DNA from: JBEKHI01 sp050012355
GTDB taxonomy: Bacteria; Actinomycetota; Actinomycetes; Streptosporangiales; Streptosporangiaceae
Assembly: GCA_050012355.1 (NCBI GenBank)
Contig: JBEKHI010000138.1
Location: 1-18,421, forward strand
Length of the DNA stretch: 18,421 bases
Direction of reading: 5' to 3'
The notes beneath the pieces are model-generated. The model saw only the letters and a program-made list of their open reading frames with translations, was not told where the DNA came from and did no database searches. Both the position numbers and the translations under genes were made by a program. Shown in pieces: positions 14,485 through 18,421 of this stretch (positions are counted from its first letter, which is position 1; each line of letters starts with the position of its first letter).

Positions 14485-17292
14485 TCAAGTTAATCTCGTG
14501 ACGGAGGTCAGGATCCGGCACCTGTAGCCGATCGCGCCCCGGTCACCCGCGAGCTGGCTGAGCCGCCAGGTCGCCGGATTGAGCTCACCGTCCACTGGCC
14601 GGTAGAGCCGCAGCGCCCGCCCCGCGTACACCAGGGCTTGCGGGATGCCCGCCCGCGTCGGCATGACGCGGGCGGCTTGGTCCCGCGTCAGGCCCAGCCG
14701 GATCACCAGTTCGATGAAACCGTCGAGGTGGCGACAGGCCTCGGCGTTCTCCCCCAGCCAGAACCTGAGCCAGCCAAGGTGGTGATGCGCCAGGGCCAGG
14801 CCAGCGGAATCGCCGACCCCGCTGGCGATCTCGAGCGCGGTCTCCTGAGCGGTCGCAAGCTCGCGCCAGCACTCCTGGCCGCTGAAAAACCACCCCGCGG
14901 CCCATGGCAGTTCCCAGGCATGCGGGTGGTAACCGCCCTCGGCTGCCTGGGCGATAATGCCTAGCAGCACGGACCGCTCACTTTCGGCCCATCGGGCTGC
15001 CTGCCGGACATCGCCTACGAGCTCGGGCAGGACTCCCTGCCGCGGTGTGTCAAGGACGCGCGGGGCGAGGATGGGAAAGAGCAGGTTCGACGCGGCGCTC
15101 GCGGTGTGCAGGTAGTAGTCGAGCATCCGGTACACAGCGGCGCGCCGGTCGGCCTCGCTGATATGCATGACCGCCGCCTCGGCGGCGTAGGCGCGCAACA
15201 GCTCATGACACGCGTAGCGGCCAGGGCTGTGCTCGGTGAGCAAGTGCTCGTCGCACAGCTCGGCCAGCGCCATCTGGGCTCGCGTCAGGTCAATCGCGGC
15301 CAAGGCCGCGGCGGCGGGAACGGTGATCTCCGGCCCCGGATGCATCCCCAGCATCTGAAACATCCGCCAGGCAGGATCGCTCAGCCTGGCGTTCGACAAC
15401 GAGAACACCACGCGAACGCTGGTGGCGGACTCTCCTGTCTCCAGCGCGTCAAGCCGGCCTCGTTCGTCCCTCATCTCGGCCGCCAGCGTCGCTAGTTGCA
15501 GGCCGGGACGCGCCGCGGGGCGGGCGGCCGCGTTACACAGGGCCAGCGGCAACCCGGCGCACCGCGCGATAAGCTCGCCGGTCGCCGCGCGCTCAGCGAT
15601 CACCATGCCCGGGCCGATCACCCTGGCGAGCAAGCTGTATGACTCCCCATCGGTCAGGCCGCCCAGGGTGAGCAGGTGCGCGCCGTCCGCGGCGGCTAGC
15701 CCGGTGAGCCGGTGCCGGCTGGTGACGAGCACCATGGAGCCGGGTGACCCGGGCAGCAGCGGACGCACCTGTTCGGCCTCCCAGGCATTGTCGAGGACGA
15801 TGAGTACCCGTCGGCTGGCCAGCATGCTGCGGTACAGCGCGGCCTTGCTCGCCGTGTCGGCCGGGATCCGAGCTGACGGAACCCCGAGTGCTACCAGGAA
15901 GCCCCCCAGTACTTCGCCGGGTGCCAGCGGCGAACCTGAGGAAGAGAATCCGAGCAGGTTGACGAATAGCTGGCCATCGGGGAACCGGTCGGCGATCTGG
16001 TGCGCCCAGTTCACCGCCAGTGCGGTCTTTCCGATCCCCGCCATCCCGGTCAGTGCGGCCACCACCACCTCGCCCGCCTCCGATGAGGCCCGGTCAAGCA
16101 GGCCGGACAGCATCTCGCGTTCCCGGTCACGGCCGATGAAGTAGCGCGCGGAAGCGGGCAGCTGCCGGGGCACCACCTGAATGGATGTCCGCTGCCCGTA
16201 TGAGCGTCTCACCACGGGCAGGTCCTGGCGCAGCACGCGCAGATGCGCCTCGACGAGTTCTTGGCTCGGGTAAATCGCGAACTCACGGTCCAGACGGCCG
16301 CGCAGCTCCTCGTAGACCCGCACGGCCGCTGCTTGCTGACCGGCCCCGGCGAGCGCGATCATCAAGCGGGCATGCACCCGCTCGTTCAGCGGCTCGGCCG
16401 CCGCCAGCGCGTGCAGCCTGGGAAGCACCCGGTCGTGAAATCCGAGTCCGCAAGCGAGCTCGGCGTACTGCAGCAGCACCTCAGTCAGCTCACGCCTCTG
16501 CTCCGCGACGGCAGGCTGGTCATGCAGCATATCCACGTCGGCCAACGGTTCGCCGCGCCACAACTCGAGCGCCTGCTCATACCGTTCATACGCCAGCAGG
16601 TGGTCGCTGGCCGCCCGCGCGGCCTCGGCAGTCGCCGCGAGTGCCCGGAAGGTGAGCAAGTCAAGTTGCTCGCTCCTGAGCCGCAACCGGTACCCGCCCC
16701 CAACGGATGCGATGATCTCCGGACCGGCCGATGTTTGCCTTCCCCCCGACGCCAAGAGCTTGCGTAGCCGGCTGACGTGGGCCTGGACCAGGCTCACCCC
16801 GGTGCTCGGGGCCCGGTGTCCCCACAGCACCTCCATGACGCTATCGCGCCGTACCACGGCCCCCGGATCTATCGCGAGCAGCCCGAGCACCGCCCGGCGA
16901 CCAGGCGGCCCGAGTGGTAGCGACATACCGTCCAGCCACACCTCGAGGGGGCCGAGAACGGTCACCCACAGGCCCGGTCGCGACCCCGTCATGCCGATCC
17001 CGGCAACCTCCAGGTCCGGCGCGCGGCTAGCCGCACCGCGCCGCCGCTGCGCCTTCGCGGCGCTGGATGCCAGCTCGGCGGTTTCGTCCGGATCGAGGTT
17101 GAGCGCTTCCGCCAGCGCCGCCAAGGATCCGGGCCTTGGACGGGCGTGCCGCCCCTGTTCCAGATCACGAAGCGCGGCTAGGCTGAGACCGGCCCTCGTT
17201 GATAGTTCCTGCTGTGTCATGCCCGCCCGGTGGCGGTGAGCTCGCACCACGTCAGCCAGCCCCGCGCCTGACTCACTCTCCCGTCGGTACAT
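14485..17292 (-). CDS. XRE-SARP-NB-ARC transcriptional regulator (AfsR-like), C-terminus truncated
   Basis: A 935-residue multidomain activator from ATG 17292 (GGGGAG just upstream); an in-frame GTG at 17334 is less likely. Order of domains: XRE-type helix-turn-helix (about 12-70, GMTQQELSTRAGLSLAALRDLE); OmpR-like winged helix of SARPs (110-205, LGPLEVWLDG to SLVQAHVSRLRKLL); bacterial transcriptional activation domain (210-355, YEQALELWRGEPLADV, YPSQELVEAH); NB-ARC ATPase with Walker A GMAGIGKT (416-423), Walker B VLIVLD (496-501), LVTSR and CAGLPLAL; then a poor TPR region. AfsR-type proteins carry several more TPRs; here the frame ends soon after GDRGAIGYR, a half-repeat, followed by unrelated residues and a TTA codon. 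Such proteins switch on specialised metabolism by binding promoter repeats. It is divergent from a StrR-like activator. Confidence 0.9.
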   Translation of the reverse strand: MYRRESESGAGLADVVRAHRHRAGMTQQELSTRAGLSLAALRDLEQGRHARPRPGSLAALAEALNLDPDETAELASSAAKAQRRRGAASRAPDLEVAGIGMTGSRPGLWVTVLGPLEVWLDGMSLPLGPPGRRAVLGLLAIDPGAVVRRDSVMEVLWGHRAPSTGVSLVQAHVSRLRKLLASGGRQTSAGPEIIASVGGGYRLRLRSEQLDLLTFRALAATAEAARAASDHLLAYERYEQALELWRGEPLADVDMLHDQPAVAEQRRELTEVLLQYAELACGLGFHDRVLPRLHALAAAEPLNERVHARLMIALAGAGQQAAAVRVYEELRGRLDREFAIYPSQELVEAHLRVLRQDLPVVRRSYGQRTSIQVVPRQLPASARYFIGRDREREMLSGLLDRASSEAGEVVVAALTGMAGIGKTALAVNWAHQIADRFPDGQLFVNLLGFSSSGSPLAPGEVLGGFLVALGVPSARIPADTASKAALYRSMLASRRVLIVLDNAWEAEQVRPLLPGSPGSMVLVTSRHRLTGLAAADGAHLLTLGGLTDGESYSLLARVIGPGMVIAERAATGELIARCAGLPLALCNAAARPAARPGLQLATLAAEMRDERGRLDALETGESATSVRVVFSLSNARLSDPAWRMFQMLGMHPGPEITVPAAAALAAIDLTRAQMALAELCDEHLLTEHSPGRYACHELLRAYAAEAAVMHISEADRRAAVYRMLDYYLHTASAASNLLFPILAPRVLDTPRQGVLPELVGDVRQAARWAESERSVLLGIIAQAAEGGYHPHAWELPWAAGWFFSGQECWRELATAQETALEIASGVGDSAGLALAHHHLGWLRFWLGENAEACRHLDGFIELVIRLGLTRDQAARVMPTRAGIPQALVYAGRALRLYRPVDGELNPATWRLSQLAGDRGAIGYRCRILTSVTRLT

Positions 17293-17369
17293 ATGCTCCC
17301 CATCCCGAAAGCCCCACACATCAGGCCATGTCACGACTTTATATGACCTGTAACGATCTACATAGAACT

Positions 17370-17400
17370 TTCCGGTTGCAGGCGCGCGCCACTGCCGGAA
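17370..17400. promoter_or_regulatory. Nested dyad upstream of the SARP-type gene
   Basis: TTCCGG (17370-17375) and CCGGAA (17395-17400) flank the palindrome GGCGCGCGCC (17381-17390); both dyads share nearly the same centre at about 17385. The element is 78-108 bp upstream of the regulator's ATG, a plausible place for an operator. The arms are short, so support is modest. Confidence 0.35.
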
Positions 17401-17690
17401 CTCCCGTTATGACCAGGGATTTTACATTGAATCGTTTTAATCCCTCTCACGGACCTATCACGCAGCTCACACGCAACGCTACGGCAATTGCCATCATCCA
17501 GTACGCGAGATTTACGCCGAGACCGTACTGCGGCAACAGGATTCTGGTCACGAGCGACCGCACACCCCTGAACGGGGAAAACAGCCGTCCAAGATCGTCG
17601 GGTACGGCAAATTCGCGGTCAGCGAGGCGCCAGGGAGCGGACTCCGCCTGGGGTGACACTGAAGGTAACAACCGAAAACCGCAACGCCCT

Positions 17691-17717
17691 ATGCACATGC
17701 ACCATGCATCATGCACC
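17691..17717. repeat. Four ATGCAY repeats before the StrR-like gene
   Basis: ATGCAC, ATGCACC, ATGCATC and ATGCACC follow one another directly (17691-17717), a near 7-bp tandem ending just before the ribosome site AAGGGAG. They lie in the 5' leader or promoter of the activator gene. They may be a protein-binding cluster or a slippage-prone repeat. Confidence 0.45.
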
Positions 17718-17731
17718 GGAAGGGAGCCGTC

Positions 17732-18421
17732 GTGGACCAAGCGGGTAACCGTTTGATGTATCAAGTAAACACCACCAAGACGAGGACGCCGAGCGAGGTC
17801 GTAGCAGTACCGATCATGTCGTTGCGGGCCGGTGAGTCACCACGATTGAACGGAGAAGACAAAGCACACATCGCGCGACTGGCAGAGACGGAAGTGCCAC
17901 TGCCGCCGATCCTGGTGGACAGGCGTACCATGCGGGTGATTGACGGGATGCACCGCCTGATGGCGGCGTCGCTGAGGGCCCAGGAGACTATCGATGTCAT
18001 GTTCTTCGAAGGCAGCGAGGCGGACGTGTTCCTGCGCGCGGTCGAGGAGAACGTCGCGCATGGCTTGCCGCTGACCCAGGCCGACCGTCAGGCTGCCGCC
18101 GAGCGCATCATCGCCACCCACCCGCACCTGTCCGACCGGGCCATCGGCCAGGCGTCCGGGCTGGCCGCGAAGACCGTGGCCGCCATACGGAAACGTTCAA
18201 CCGAAGAGTCTCAACAGTCGAACGTCCGGGTGGGCAGGGACGGCCGGGTGCGACCGCTGGATGCGAGCGAGGCGAGGCTGCGCGCCGCGGAAATGCTAAC
18301 CGACCAGCCGGAGGCGTCCTTGCGTGACGTGGCTCGAGCCGCGGGCATCTCGCCGGCGACGGTCCTCGACGTGAGAAAGCGCCTTGAACGCGGCGAATCG
18401 CCGGTGCCGGAACGGCCCTCC
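17732..18421 (+). CDS. StrR/NovG-family pathway-specific activator (ParB-like), runs off right edge
   Basis: 230 codons are present with no stop. The start is GTG 17732 with GGGAG 5 nt upstream; ATG 17756 lacks a ribosome site. The N-terminal ParB-like domain shows SPRLNGEDKAHIARLAE, LPPILVDRRTMRVIDGMHRL-type ParB motif and EENVAHGLPLTQADR; a helix-turn-helix follows (HLSDRAIGQASGLAAKTVAAIRKRS), then NVRVGRDGRVRPLDASEARLRAAE and a second one (ASLRDVARAAGISPATVLDVRKRL). This is the arrangement of StrR, NovG, Bbr and Tei15*, activators of antibiotic gene clusters that bind GTTCGAC-type dyads. Typical length is about 320-350 residues, so perhaps a third is missing. A StrR-like site lies within its own reading frame. 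Its presence suggests that cluster genes begin beyond the right edge. Confidence 0.93.
   Translation, partial: MDQAGNRLMYQVNTTKTRTPSEVVAVPIMSLRAGESPRLNGEDKAHIARLAETEVPLPPILVDRRTMRVIDGMHRLMAASLRAQETIDVMFFEGSEADVFLRAVEENVAHGLPLTQADRQAAAERIIATHPHLSDRAIGQASGLAAKTVAAIRKRSTEESQQSNVRVGRDGRVRPLDASEARLRAAEMLTDQPEASLRDVARAAGISPATVLDVRKRLERGESPVPERPS
18195..18223. promoter_or_regulatory. Intragenic StrR-type binding site
   Basis: GTTCAACCG (18195-18203), exactly 11 nt, then CAGTCGAAC (18215-18223). The known StrR recognition pattern, as I recall it, is GTTCGActG-N11-CagTcGAAC. The right half-site is a perfect match and the left one differs at 2 of 9 positions, with exact spacing. It lies in the codons linking the ParB/helix-turn-helix part to the GRDGRVRPL motif of the StrR-like gene. 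Intragenic sites have been described for strR itself. Autoregulation is inferred. Confidence 0.6.

Larger units (their letters stand above)
17293..17731. other. Divergent promoter region between two pathway regulators
   Basis: This 439-bp spacer is clearly AT-richer than the flanking genes, for example around 17335-17370 and 17415-17445, and contains no open frame with recognisable protein features. It should carry promoters for the SARP-type regulator (leftward) and the StrR-like activator (rightward). It holds one dyad and one cluster of short repeats, listed separately. I found no StrR consensus site inside it. Confidence 0.6.

Noticed and set aside
17199..17756. Plus-strand 185-codon and minus-strand 105-codon frames in the regulator spacer
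   Set aside because: No similarity to known proteins, mixed codon use, overlap with both regulators and no ribosome sites; the region is better read as promoter.
1..18421. CRISPR array, tRNA/rRNA genes or insertion sequences
   Set aside because: No regularly spaced repeats, cloverleaf-like segments or transposase motifs were seen on either strand.

Overview
This is high-GC DNA (G/C-dominated third codon positions, GTG starts, AfsR/SARP and StrR-type regulators) from a filamentous actinomycete. Two mycofactocin-type dehydrogenases and PptH/PptT homologues argue for an actinomycete other than a typical Streptomyces, but the genus cannot be fixed from this window.

Left part (1-1.9 kb): two tandem minus-strand SDRs of the mycofactocin-dependent subfamily, the second running off the left edge. 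They are divergent from an MftR-like TetR regulator, with a perfect 9+5+9 inverted repeat between them as the obvious operator. A 57-codon remnant of a LuxR-type DNA-binding domain follows. From 1985 to 5537 lies one large secreted-protein gene (signal peptide, PQQ-like beta-propeller, S53/sedolisin protease) broken by three single-base homopolymer-type frameshifts; repairing them gives a continuous 1183-residue protein. An aldo-keto reductase follows 10 bp later and ends at a perfect 20-bp hairpin shared with a convergent Ski2/Hel308-like helicase.

Middle (9.4-14.4 kb): an FMN-dependent alpha-hydroxy-acid dehydrogenase, then htpG translationally coupled to a PptH-like phosphopantetheinyl hydrolase that seems to start at CTG (CTGA overlap). 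Facing it tail to tail is a PptT/Sfp-type phosphopantetheinyl transferase. These two enzymes have opposing activities in mycobacteria, where they share an operon; here they are convergent, and the transferase frame has no stop at its family-typical end, so it reads on antisense through pptH.

Right part (14.5 kb to the end): an XRE-SARP-NB-ARC regulator whose C-terminal TPR region looks truncated, head to head across a 439-bp AT-richer spacer with a StrR/NovG-family (ParB-fold) pathway activator that runs off the right edge. A near-consensus StrR recognition site (9 + N11 + 9) lies inside the activator's own coding sequence. PptT, the SARP and the StrR-type activator suggest that the right edge borders a specialised-metabolite cluster lying beyond the window; this is inference from the regulators only. 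No tRNA, rRNA, CRISPR array or insertion sequence was seen.
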